The translations under genes were made by a program, and so were the position numbers. From the NCBI GenBank assembly GCA_023846275.1, contig CM043868.1:18385755-18449754 (forward strand): a stretch of 64,000 bases of DNA, given 5' to 3'. A model generated the notes under the pieces. The model did not search any database. It had not been told where the DNA came from and saw only the letters and a list, made by a program, of their open reading frames with translations. Positions 14,951 through 25,700 of this stretch are shown in pieces (the stretch's first letter is position 1; every line of letters begins with the position of its first letter). The DNA comes from Vanilla planifolia (taxonomy: Eukaryota > Streptophyta > Magnoliopsida > Asparagales > Orchidaceae).

Positions 14951-16919
14951 CAAAGCCATTTTCCTTAGCTACTCATTATGTGCAATTCTTATGGCTTAAT
15001 TAAATATATCATTATAATAAATTAAAATATTTTATTTAGTTAAATATGTTTTAAATTTGGCTTTATAAAAAATGAAATTTTCTATTTACTTAAGAAAACT
15101 ATAATGTTGTTAAAAACAGCACAAAAGTTATTTGATGTGTCTGTCCACAATTATAACCTACACTTACTTTGGTTATAAAATTTCTAAAATGTACTTTATT
15201 TTTTAGATATTGACAATCTTACAAAGTCTAAAAAATATAAATTAGGTACAATCTCTTATATAATATTACATTTTTATTCTATTCAAATTATATTAAGAAC
15301 ATTCAACACAATAATGTAAAGATTATCTTCAAATCATACAATATTCATTGTATCAACCTTATTGTTTGGCTAGTTATGCTATCTCTAAGGCACATTGCAA
15401 TTCAATAAAAATAATAACCAAAGTGAATAAAATTTTCCTAACATCTAACAAATTGCTTCATTGATCTCCAATACCATCACCACTAGCTACCTTATTCTAA
15501 CCCACAAATACATGAAAGTTACTTTAATTTATTTTAAAAGGGAGAGAATCTAATAAAAATAAGTCAAATAACTATTATCATAAAGGCAAAAGAGATCTTA
15601 ATTCTTCAGATAAATACTATCATTGAGAGAAGCCTATTAAAGTGAAATAGATCTAACAATAATATTTTAAAAAACAAAATATCTTGTCATACTCCCAACC
15701 ATTTAGCGGTCGTCATATGTAGTAAAAAGTCATAACTAGATCATAAAATATATTATATGATTAGTCATTGTTGATTTGAAAAGCCATAAAGTCTATAAAT
15801 TTCACTAAAATTAAGTGGCAAAATAAAAATGGGCAATAGCCAATAACTTATGATAATAATAAACGTGATGATGTATTTTGTAACTTATGCAACACATGCT
15901 TGAGATCCTTTAAGTAGACACGTTCTCGTGAAAAGGTTGAAAATGATGCTTGACCTCTCCCATGACCCATGTCACGATTAGTATATTATTCTTAAAAATT
16001 CTCCAATGGTAAATGAAGAGCGATGGTTAGGTTATAATTTTTCTATATCACTGTGCTCTACTAAAAGAGCCAAGCATAAAGCATTACATAACTATTCAAT
16101 ACAAGGGCCTTAAGTTTGTTAATGAATCACTAAACAATAACATGTTGAGAGCAAAAATGATAACACATATCCACAAATATCATTAGAAAAACCTTTCTAA
16201 AGAAACTAATAGTGTGATGTGTTCATAATGTGATTATTTTATAATATTATAATTATAAGACTAAGAATATCATTGATTCTTAATCATTAAACTAAGAATC
16301 TATTGCAAAACAACAATACAATAATATTATTTTAGTATCATCTAAAACAAATGAATCTTTATAAAATTGTATTGAATGTCAAAATATATTATTGAAGAGA
16401 ACATATTATAAAGAACTTATTAATTCATGAATTAAGATTATTAAATTCAAATTAAACTATCATAAATTAAGAAAATAATAATAAAATTTATCATACATGC
16501 ATACACGCATACACACACATATTATTAACTAAGATAATCATTGGTCAAAAGCTTATTTACTCACCCTCTTTTAGCTATGTGCAAAGGAATTGGAAGCTTT
16601 TAGAAGAGAAGAAAAGCTAGATGGGAAGGAAGAAGAGGAGGGAAGAGAAGAATAGATCTCATTCTTAGTAGATGTAAAGGAGAAAAGAAGGAAAAAGAAG
16701 AGTTGGTGATATAAAAACTTTAGTATAGCCAAAGAAAGGAGAGGAAAAAGTAAGAAGAAATTAATGAGTGGGTCACAAAAAAAGATGAATGAGATAAGTG
16801 GAGTTTGTATTGAATTAATATTCTCATACATCTCTTTTATTTTCACAACATCAACAACAATATATTGAGCTCAAGGGAAAAGGTTTAGGATGAGTTTTAT
16901 AAAGAGAATATTTTGAATC

Positions 16920-17163
16920 TTATTGTGTTGTGATGTTCTTATAACTAATATACATTAAGAGAATGTATATTGTATAATATGATAAGTTTTGGAAGACCAA
17001 AAATAAGATTTTTTGAGAGAATCCTACAATATGAATGTATTATTGTGTTGTGATGTTCTTATAACTAATATACATTAAGAGAATGTATATTGTATAATAT
17101 GATAAGTTTTGGAAGACCAAAAATAAGATTTTTTGAGAGAATCCTACAATATGAATGTATTAT
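16920..17163. repeat. perfect 120-bp tandem duplication
   Basis: The 120 bases at 16921-17040 recur without any difference at 17041-17160. Identity extends one base to the left and three to the right before the copies part. Each unit begins TATTGTGTTGTGATG and contains AATAAGATTTTTTGAGAG. Perfect identity in such mutated surroundings means a very recent duplication or an assembly error. Confidence 0.95.
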
Positions 17164-18173
17164 GTCATTTAGTATGATTAGTTCAATAAGACAAGAAATA
17201 AGATTCTTGAGAAAATTGAATGACACACAAGGGTAAGAATTAAAATGAATCGTTTGGTGCAATCATAAAGTGTGTTGTTTGGAAAACAATCATTATATCT
17301 TGTTGCACTATATTATATCAACACTAGAAAAAATAATTTGGTTAAGAAAGAAATGTTTATGAGAATGATTATATTATTTGAAGAAGGTATTGTGTGTCAA
17401 TAGGTACAATAGTATTATAACAAAAGAATTAATAAAGAAAACATCTATTAAAATATAATAAGATTATAAAGAGTCATAGAATAACATGTTATTAATCTAA
17501 TTATATCTAATTTGTGATGTAAGGATCAAAGAAAAGAAATATTTGAACAAAACTTATTGCTGAGATTTTATATAGATAAATCTTGCACTCGTAATGGAAG
17601 TAAAAAAATTTATTTAAATAAAAAAAGTATTAGCATAGGCATTATGCATGACATCACAATTATACTATATAAAACAATGTTATTATATGTAATGCTTTTA
17701 TACATGTAAAATTAACATATTTATATATACCATTAAATTCATTTATATGTAATGAAAGTATGAAAAAACTAAGAAAATAATAGAAGGAAAATGAAAAAAA
17801 TGGAACTATACTAAATAATTTTGCACATATATTAGAAGATAAAAAAAATAAGAAAGTGAAAATTGCTTTTCCCAAGTACACTACCTTATAATGAATGAAA
17901 AAAATAGGAAGAACAAAAACAAGTCCTTAACATAAGATGTAAAACATCATCTGTCACTACTAATATATCGAGCTATGAAAAATAAACAAAAAGATAAAAG
18001 ATTCTAGTATAGGATGCATGACATAATATGACACTGGTAGTATAATGAGACAAAATAAAAAAGAAAAAAAATTATAACTATGGAATAATATCATTAAAGA
18101 AGAAGAAGGCCTTAATAAAAGAGAAAAATAAGAAAAAATGAACAAGTTATAATAATAGAAATAAAATTGAAAT

Positions 18174-18178
<5 letters not shown>

Positions 18179-18224
<46 letters not shown>
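18179..18224. repeat. (TA)n microsatellite
   Basis: About 23 uninterrupted TA dinucleotides. Confidence 0.97.
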
Positions 18225-18226
<2 letters not shown>

Positions 18227-19539
18227 GTTATATAAAATGATTATTGAAAATATATCTATCACTAAACTTTAACTATACTTAATAGGGTTATTATTAACTT
18301 GTGAATACTCAAATGAGTATAATTAATATTAATATCATGATCCTGATTTATTTAATTGATTTTGTATTTATTATTTTTATAAATTTTATGTAAATTCTAT
18401 TTATTATTCATATTTATTTATTGAGCATTCTCTTTATTATTTGTTTTTTTACATAATAAAACATGTCATGACACTTATAACTATTAGTATTGTAGATGTT
18501 ATGTGATGGCAAAGAAGGGGAAAAAGGGAACAACAAAACTATAAATAATATCATGATATCTTACCAAAAGAATGATTTAACATCCTCACTTTCTATATAA
18601 GAATTTTGGTAAATGTAAAAAATTATAGATAGTATAAATGGATGTGACAAGTTAGTATTAAAATAGTTGACATTCTTGACAAAAATATAACGAGAATCAT
18701 GGTAGTTATTAAGTATGAATATCGATACAACATATATAAGATGAGTATCATATACATGTGTAGCATCATTAAATACTCATGTTTTAGATATCCTTGTATT
18801 AATGCAAATTTTAATTCAAGAAATAATGATGTAAAAATATTTATGTCATGCAAAATCCCATGTTTATAGAGCAGACAAATATGTAATAGGAAATCAAAAT
18901 AATCATTTGCAACTTATTTTTTCATCCCTAGTATCTTTTATAAAATAAAAAAAATTATGATATAGATAAAATTATTCATTAGTTTCATTTATTTGCAACA
19001 CTTTTATTTTAAAGGAAGAGCTACTCCCTTAGTCACAAAATGATTGACTAATAAAATGTATAAGATTTTAAACAAAATTCTTTATTCTAAAAATAAAAAG
19101 ATTTTTTTAGTTACCTTAGTTTTGAAAAATGATGTTGATTTTAGTGAGAGTCTCATCACTATATCAAATTTAGGAACATACCTATACAAAATATCACATG
19201 AAATGAATTTATAAAAGATTTAAATAATGATACATTTCTACCTAAGCTAGAGAACATATGAGAGAATAATTAACATATCTAACTAAAAAAAGATTAATAG
19301 TCACTAAATATGACTGAGAATTTACTAGATTGTCTTGATATGCTTTAGATTCATTTCACTTTTATTGTACAATAATTCTTTTCATTTAAATGATGATTGA
19401 AGCTTGAAATCAAATTTGCATTTAATATCTTGAAAACCATTGATATTATGATCCACTGCTCAACAATTTTGTGCATTGGTTTGCCATGTACTTGATCTTA
19501 CTAGTTTGGCATAGTGGATTGTATTCACAACTCCTTTTG

Positions 19540-19740
19540 AGCTCATTTATAATGCACTCGCTGCGCCTTATGCAGGTTTATCGTGAGCACAATTCTATGT
19601 GCGCTCGATCCATTGCACGTACAATGCTGCACTCATGAACTTTTTAGGTGCTTTTGAAGCACAGCACACTTGCTCTTAACTGTGTTGTGGCATGTAAACA
19701 CAAACCCCTTTCGCTACAACGCATATCGAACATGTCACAA
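19540..19740. other. CpG-bearing patch in AT-rich DNA
   Basis: About 200 bp with several CpG sites (for example tgcgctcgatcc and ttgcacgtac) inside otherwise CpG-poor sequence, roughly 800 bp beyond the 3' end of the first kinase gene. No open frame or known motif. It could be a younger small insertion or a regulatory patch. Confidence 0.3.
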
Positions 19741-20483
19741 AGTGCTACTTCTTAATGTATATAATGAATTTTTTTACTAATTTTCTTTATTAAAATATTA
19801 TTTTCTCATTTTAAGTCCCATCAATGCTAAATGATTTAATTGTTTGTTGAATCATGTACAATTCCTCTTATCATCACAAATTATTTTATATTAATTATTA
19901 GTAAGATGGAATTTTCTCGTATTAAAAATTTGTATCATATTTTAATTTTAATATGCAAATAATATAACATACACCTAATGCCTTAAATTGTTGGATTATT
20001 ACGTGTTTATCTAAAAGTCTATTTGACCCATTTAACTAATCTCCTTTGACAAATGATATCATAATTGATGATTTGAAAGTCATAGAATTGTGGTTCTCTT
20101 AAATTATTTTCACTCCAAATTCTTAGCATGGATGAAACTTGGTGACATTGATAAATTTTTTTAATTCACTGATTTTTAATATGATACTCAACTTAGTTAA
20201 AAGATTTTAAAATTAAATAAAGGACAAAAAAATATGAATAAAATTTTCAATTAAAAAAAGATTTTTAGTACAAATAAAACTAAATTGAACCTCACATTAT
20301 AAGTTAAATATAATATTAAAACATAATAGGATTAATATAATCTCCTATTCAAGAGTTTAAGCTTTTGAATTATTAATTATCTACTTAAAATGTATTAATT
20401 ATAACTTAAACCTCTCTTGATTAAACTCCATTAACATTTTATCCTACTTATGTACCAAAATCATAAGAAAACATCATTTCCTG

Positions 20484-20489
20484 TTTATT
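20484..20489 (-). terminator. candidate poly(A) signal of the first kinase gene
   Basis: TTTATT on the plus strand, so AATAAA on the minus strand, about 70 bp past the stop codon. Position and sequence fit a plant near-upstream element, but AT-rich DNA makes chance matches common. Confidence 0.4.
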
Positions 20490-20556
20490 CAACTGCACTT
20501 CCACTAAAAAAAGTGATTGTAATTTCTTATATGCAAGTATATTTGGCTTTTCACTT

Positions 20557-23076
20557 TCACCTAGTATTTTCTTTAGATGTTAATGGTAAAAGTGGAAAGT
20601 CAAATGCATGCTCTGTTGAGCACAAGTACGAGCCGAACAAATCAGAATCTATGTTAGATTCTATAGTTGAAGAGCCTTCAAGTATCTGCACCACTTTGGA
20701 CATAGAAGGTCTTCTGTTCGCCTGACTTTGTAGGCACCAGATTGCAAGCCTCGTCAACCTTATATTGTCTTCCACATGTAGCTGCATATCGCTGCAATAT
20801 TTGTCAAACAAATCTGGTAATTTATTTTCCCTAAGTTTCTCCTGCAGCAGAGCAATTAGATGAATGGCTTCTACAGGCTGTGAGGGGTCCAAGCTCTTTC
20901 TGCCGCACAGAATCTCCATAACAAGGACACCAAAGCTGTAAACATCAACCTTTTCAGTAATCACAGAAGTTAGCCACTCCGGTGCCAAATACCCGGGCGT
21001 TCCTCTCATTCTGGTCATCACCTCACTCTCATCGCGGTCGATCAACTTCGATAGCCCAAAATCCGCAACCTTGGCATTAAAATTTTCGCCCAAGAGGATA
21101 TTCTGCGGCTTGATGTCCAAATGAGCGATTCTTTGCGTACAATCCTCGTGAAGGTAAGAGAGTCCCTTGGCGATGTCAACAATGATCTGACGCCTTGTTT
21201 TCCAATCCAAGGCATTATCCTTCGTCCTCCCGAAGATCCATTTGTCCAGTGAGCCATTGGGCACATACTCGAGCACCAGAAACCTATGTGAATTCTCCAC
21301 ACAAAAACCTACGAACCTTACGAGATTGATGTGATGGATGCCGCCAATGGTCTCCACTTCCGCCAAGAACTCTTTTTTGCCCTGACCAACGCCATCCAAC
21401 CTCTTGACAGCAATTTTAGTGCCATCGTTCAGCGTTCCCTTGAACACAGTTCCGAATCCTCCCTGCCCAAGCTTTTGCTTGAAGTTCTGGGTGGCTGCCT
21501 TTATTTCCTCATAAGTAAACCTTGCCGGCATTCCAGGTAAATAATCGAATTGCTCCTCATATTCCACTTGCCTGCCTCTTCTTTTCGGTCTTCTTATTAG
21601 AAGTGCGAAGATGGAAACAGCCGATGTGCCCGCAAGAATGATACCTGATGTTAAAACTATCACACTTCTCCTTTTCCATATCGGGAGCGCATCTGTGACG
21701 GTTGCTCTGCTGAGTGAAACATCAGGAGCAGCTGGGGGAATCTGCACCTTGAGAAAAGCGGCCGAACAATATAGTGTGGTTTTGAGCTTATCAGCCAGGA
21801 GAGAAAAAATTTCCGATGGCAGATAGCAATCGCCTAGCGATGAATTTCCTATGCAGTGGAAGAAAGCGGCTTTGCAAGAGCAGTTGGTCAAACAAGCCTG
21901 CTTGCAGCTCTCCACATCCGTCATTCGTAGCGCTGCGGCGGATTTATCAACGTAATTGAAGTAGGAGACGTTTTCCATGTATAAAAGTTGGTGGCTTTCC
22001 ATGGACCCGCAAGAAAGCGGAGTCGCGGGAGTGCAGCCTAAAGTTGGTTCAGAAGTGTTCACGGGGTTGAAGAAGGCGAAATTTGCACTTGGTGATCGAG
22101 GGCAACTGCATTGATTGTCCGAGCAAATCCCGTAATTACCACAGGTCTTCGGATATTGGCAAGGGTTTGGAAGAAGGCTGACGAATTGGTCTGTAAAGCC
22201 CCACCTATCGTCCCAGGTAAAGAGCCTCAAATGGCCGTCGTCATCCAATCTCAGGAATCGCGCCAACTGAGGATCAGAGGGAAGAGCGATCGAGAAAAAG
22301 GGCTTTTTCGTTCCCATATACAGTGCGAATTGATCTTTGCCTAAGATGCAGAAACCGGAGATGTTTTCGGACTTGTTCATCCCAATAGGAGGCTGCGCAA
22401 AGTAAAGCAGGGGAGGATTCGAACCAATGAAACCGCGTAAACCGTCGTCAAGAAGGGTGACAAAAGCCGGATTTGGTGAATCGGAAGTCAGCCTCTGTCC
22501 TACTCTGAGGGTCTGTCCTCGGAGCATGCAGCAGGTGGGGTGGTCGAAGGATTCCCAAAGGTATTCATTTTGCCTGTTGACGAGGACGAGGTTACCGGTT
22601 TCCAGCAATTTCAGCGCGGTGACGCCTTTGCCGGAGGTGTTTGTGGACCAAACGAAAGTTCCGTCGGCGTCGCGGAGGACGAGGTCGCCATCCGAGGATA
22701 AGCGAAGGGCGGCGTCCTCCTTTACAGGGCGACCGCGGTTGGCGGACCAGACCACTTGCGGCGGAGAGTCGAACACGCGGGTGATGCCGGAGGCGCTGTT
22801 AGTGTAGACAATGTAGATGGAGAGGAAGAAGGCTTTGCAAGGATCTGTGCAGATGAAGCCGAAGGCGAAGGTAGGGCCGAAAATGCCGTGGAGGAGAAGC
22901 GGGCGAATGGTGGAGCGGCCGAAGTAGGTGACGCTGTTTCGAAGACCGGGGTGGTTAAGCCACAGCGTGGAGAGATTTGCCGTTGGGTAGTCGCCTATAT
23001 CGGAACAGAGGACGGCAGCAAGGAAAGCAGGACAGAGGAGGAGGAGGAGGATGGGCTTGCGTGCCATGGTGGCCAT
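20557..23076 (-). CDS. G-type lectin S-receptor-like serine/threonine kinase (SD2-5-like), 839 aa
   Basis: A single uninterrupted frame of 839 codons ending in TGA. Signal peptide at about 1-24 (LLLLLCPAFLAAVLC), B-lectin domain about 68-185 (VVWSANR, DGDLVLRD, VWSTNTSG, LWESFDHP), EGF-like motif 306-325 (CGNYGICSDNQCSC), PAN/apple-like domain about 355-440 (SCKQACLTNCSCKAAFF), membrane helix about 471-494 followed by basic RRPKRRGR, then the kinase. Kinase motifs are GQGGFG at 537-542, AVK with K558, E573 in helix C, HLD at 652-654, DFG at 672-674 and APE at 698-700. All catalytic residues are present, so it should be active. HLD in place of HRD makes it a non-RD kinase, as in many immune receptors. 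It should sit in the plasma membrane, sensing an extracellular ligand and phosphorylating partners inside. An oddity is TCCMLRG at 181-187, where the paralogue and family have TDSLLPG. No intron; the 5' half is G+C-rich and the 3' end AT-rich. The ATG is the first in frame, directly before the signal peptide. The family is certain; ligand and role are not known. Confidence 0.95.
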   Translation of the reverse strand: MATMARKPILLLLLCPAFLAAVLCSDIGDYPTANLSTLWLNHPGLRNSVTYFGRSTIRPLLLHGIFGPTFAFGFICTDPCKAFFLSIYIVYTNSASGITRVFDSPPQVVWSANRGRPVKEDAALRLSSDGDLVLRDADGTFVWSTNTSGKGVTALKLLETGNLVLVNRQNEYLWESFDHPTCCMLRGQTLRVGQRLTSDSPNPAFVTLLDDGLRGFIGSNPPLLYFAQPPIGMNKSENISGFCILGKDQFALYMGTKKPFFSIALPSDPQLARFLRLDDDGHLRLFTWDDRWGFTDQFVSLLPNPCQYPKTCGNYGICSDNQCSCPRSPSANFAFFNPVNTSEPTLGCTPATPLSCGSMESHQLLYMENVSYFNYVDKSAAALRMTDVESCKQACLTNCSCKAAFFHCIGNSSLGDCYLPSEIFSLLADKLKTTLYCSAAFLKVQIPPAAPDVSLSRATVTDALPIWKRRSVIVLTSGIILAGTSAVSIFALLIRRPKRRGRQVEYEEQFDYLPGMPARFTYEEIKAATQNFKQKLGQGGFGTVFKGTLNDGTKIAVKRLDGVGQGKKEFLAEVETIGGIHHINLVRFVGFCVENSHRFLVLEYVPNGSLDKWIFGRTKDNALDWKTRRQIIVDIAKGLSYLHEDCTQRIAHLDIKPQNILLGENFNAKVADFGLSKLIDRDESEVMTRMRGTPGYLAPEWLTSVITEKVDVYSFGVLVMEILCGRKSLDPSQPVEAIHLIALLQEKLRENKLPDLFDKYCSDMQLHVEDNIRLTRLAIWCLQSQANRRPSMSKVVQILEGSSTIESNIDSDLFGSYLCSTEHAFDFPLLPLTSKENTR

Positions 23077-25130
23077 GATGTTGTCGGATTACGAAAGAAT
23101 TGCGTATATGTTACTGAAATTTGTAGGGAAACATGCTGCTTCCTAGCTTCTGTTGGCTTGCTCTCCCGCCATGATTGAGTTCTTGGCTGCCAAATGGTGC
23201 GCTAGTAGTATGGTTGGAGTGAGGGAATGGTATCAGTCGAGCTAAATGGCATACTTTTTGTGGAAACATATCTACTGATTATATTCATTCAGGTTAGATT
23301 ACTGAAAAAGAAACAAAATTAAATTATTTGTTCGTTTTTTATTTTTTAAAATTTAAATTATAATTATATTTCTTATTTTAATTTCATTAAATATCAATCC
23401 CTGAAAATATTATTTATTGATTAATGTATACAATATAATATATATAATACATAATTGTTTTGTTAATATTTTTTTTCTTAAAACAAGATATATTTTCTAA
23501 TATTTTCATTGACCAAAATGCTAAATTGCTAATACTTAATGGACAAGTTTTGTTAACAAAAGATACAAAATAATTATTTAAGAAAAAACGCAACGTGACA
23601 TTTGGCAGCCCAATTAATTGCCTTGATGAATTGCAGGTGGGATATGTTGGTGACCTATACAATGATTACGGTAATATCTATTAATTATTTTTAGCTTAAT
23701 TTTAAATTTATTTATTGCAATTATCGCTAGAGTTTTTCGTTTGTTTTTATGTTTTATTAAATAATATAATTTTAGGACATGCGAATCTGAGTTGACCAGA
23801 CTTCAAACCCAAAAAGACCTCACCAACAAAAACAAACGGATTAATCTGGACTTGAGGTGGAATCAATCTAAAAATTACCTGATGACATTCCTTAAAAAGT
23901 ATCACACGCAAGCCTTTGGTGTCCGGTGGACTCAATTTTTTGGCCATTATAACATAAAACTGATTGCTCGTTGGTGTAAATGTTGGAGTTGAAAAAAAAA
24001 TAATCAATATGAGGAAAACCTAAAGTTTTTAAATTAAATATTTTTTATACATTATGTAACGCAAATGCAATGATAATTAGTAAATTATGATTAAATAATT
24101 ATATCGACAATAAATTTATCTAAATATTTTGATTTTTTTAATAATGACAAGGCCATTTAGGGATAATTTAATATCGTTTATCTAACATCTCGACTCTACA
24201 TTTCTTTTTAACACAAAGTACTAAAATAATTGTATTGTAAATATCATTAAGCTACAAAAATTATTTATTTTATACAAAAGTTTCTTATGTTAAAAATTTA
24301 ACCCTAAAAATCTCATGTTTTGTAATAAATCTATCCGGATCTACAATAGTTACATTTGTCAAATAAATTCCATAAAAAAACTTGTCATTAAGATATAAAA
24401 CTAATACTAACATCAATGACAAAATAGATCTTATTAAGATTTGCAAACTAAAGAATAATAGAGCCAAGTTAAAAATACTAACTTATAATCACATTACACA
24501 TAAAAAAAATCACCAAAATAATTTTAATATTTAATTTTAACTTAACCAAACATATAAATAGAGTTTTTTAATAGTACGAGTTAGATAACTTAAATATACA
24601 AATTAAGATTTAAAAAATTCATTAAAACTCTTAAAAGAACATCGATTTGAAATATATAGATATCATATTTAGGTCGATAATTACTTTAATTTGTGTACAC
24701 AAACAATACAAAATAATCAAATATGCTAATTGCCAGAGTTAAAAATGACATTTATATATTAAGCCAATTGAAATCATGTCAAAGAATGAGAAATGTGACA
24801 TCTTGAAAATATATTATATACAAATATATTTTATTTTGTTAAATAATAATATATTGATGATTAAAATTGTTGTTTTAAAAATTAAATTATGATAAAAAAA
24901 ATAAATTATTAATTTTTTAGAGGCATCTCAATATATGTGCTGGTTTACAAGTAATTCTGATTTTTTTAAATTAAGTATATTTTTAAAAAAAGTTTATCAT
25001 TCGAATTTATTATTACTTAATTTGTAATTTTTGTAGATAAAATAAATTTAATATAAAATTTTGAAGTTAAAGAATGTGATTGAGTTTAATTAATTACTCT
25101 TAACAATAAATAAGATGATTAAACAATATT
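23077..25130. other. 5' flank of the first kinase gene and AT-rich intergenic
   Basis: The first 200 bp upstream of the kinase start (minus sense) keep some CpG and should hold promoter and 5' UTR, but no clear TATA box is visible. A segment at about 23775-24000 has more G+C and an open frame on both strands (66 codons plus, 86 minus) with no recognisable protein; it is probably a piece of an old repeat. The remainder is AT-rich with nothing I can name. Confidence 0.4.
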
Positions 25131-25139
25131 TTTGTTGGG

Positions 25140-25700
25140 AATTGCCTTTAGGGTGCTTAACATAAGCATTGGAAAAAATGTGGAGCTGTTGATTTACTTG
25201 AAGGAAAAAGAATTGAAGGAGTTGTAGAAGAGGAAAGAAAGCTGCAACAAAAGCTAGAAGGGAGCTTGTGGGGAAGAGCAGAAGCAAGCTGCAGCTTTAG
25301 AAGACGAAGAAAGGGGAAATAAAGAGAGGCAACAAATTGGAGCTGAAGGAGAGTAATGTTGGAGAAGAGTAAGTGAGCAACTAAGGGAAGGCCACAATAA
25401 GATTCTAAGCAGTTGCAGCAAATTGAGAGAACTTTAGCTTTTAGGAAGAACAAAGATCAAAGAATTTTAGAGAGTTCTTGTAAAGCAAGAAGTTGTAAGA
25501 AGAAGAAGAACATTAGCAATGATCACTTGAAGCTTTTGAAGAAATAAAGTTCTACAATCTTAGAACCAAGAAAAGCAGGAGAAGAGGAAGGCTGTGCTAT
25601 GGTAAACATTGTAGCGAGAGGTGAAACATGGAAAGGAAAGAAGTGAGAGTGGTTGAAGCAAAGGGAATTCAGATAAAATATTGAAGTTGCACGATCATAC
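25140..25700 (+). other. strand-biased purine-rich block
   Basis: About 550 bp of the plus strand are strikingly rich in A and G (runs such as gaagaagaagaaca), unlike either flank. No reading frame is meaningful; the minus frames at 25090-25453 are leucine- and phenylalanine-rich shadows of it. Such blocks occur in untranslated leaders and LTRs of plant retrotransposons, and a possible LTR-like start TGTTGGGAATTG lies at the left edge. A purine-rich structural RNA or UTR relic is the alternative. Confidence 0.35.

Larger units (their letters stand above)
14960..20480. other. AT-rich intergenic region
   Basis: No gene seen. Open frames here are low-complexity products of A/T tracts (for example minus 17960-18262 reads through the TA microsatellite). 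It contains the 120-bp duplication, the TA tract and a CpG-bearing patch, listed separately. Confidence 0.5.

Noticed and set aside
17960-18262. 100-codon minus frame with repeated YI
   Set aside because: Translation of the TA microsatellite.
22427-23178. Plus-strand frames of 126 and 140 codons
   Set aside because: They lie opposite the G+C-rich 5' part of the first kinase gene and have no domain; shadow frames.
23228-23236. TGGTATCAG, a primer-site-like motif upstream of the first kinase gene
   Set aside because: Nine bases only, no LTR end before it and no gag after it; probably chance.
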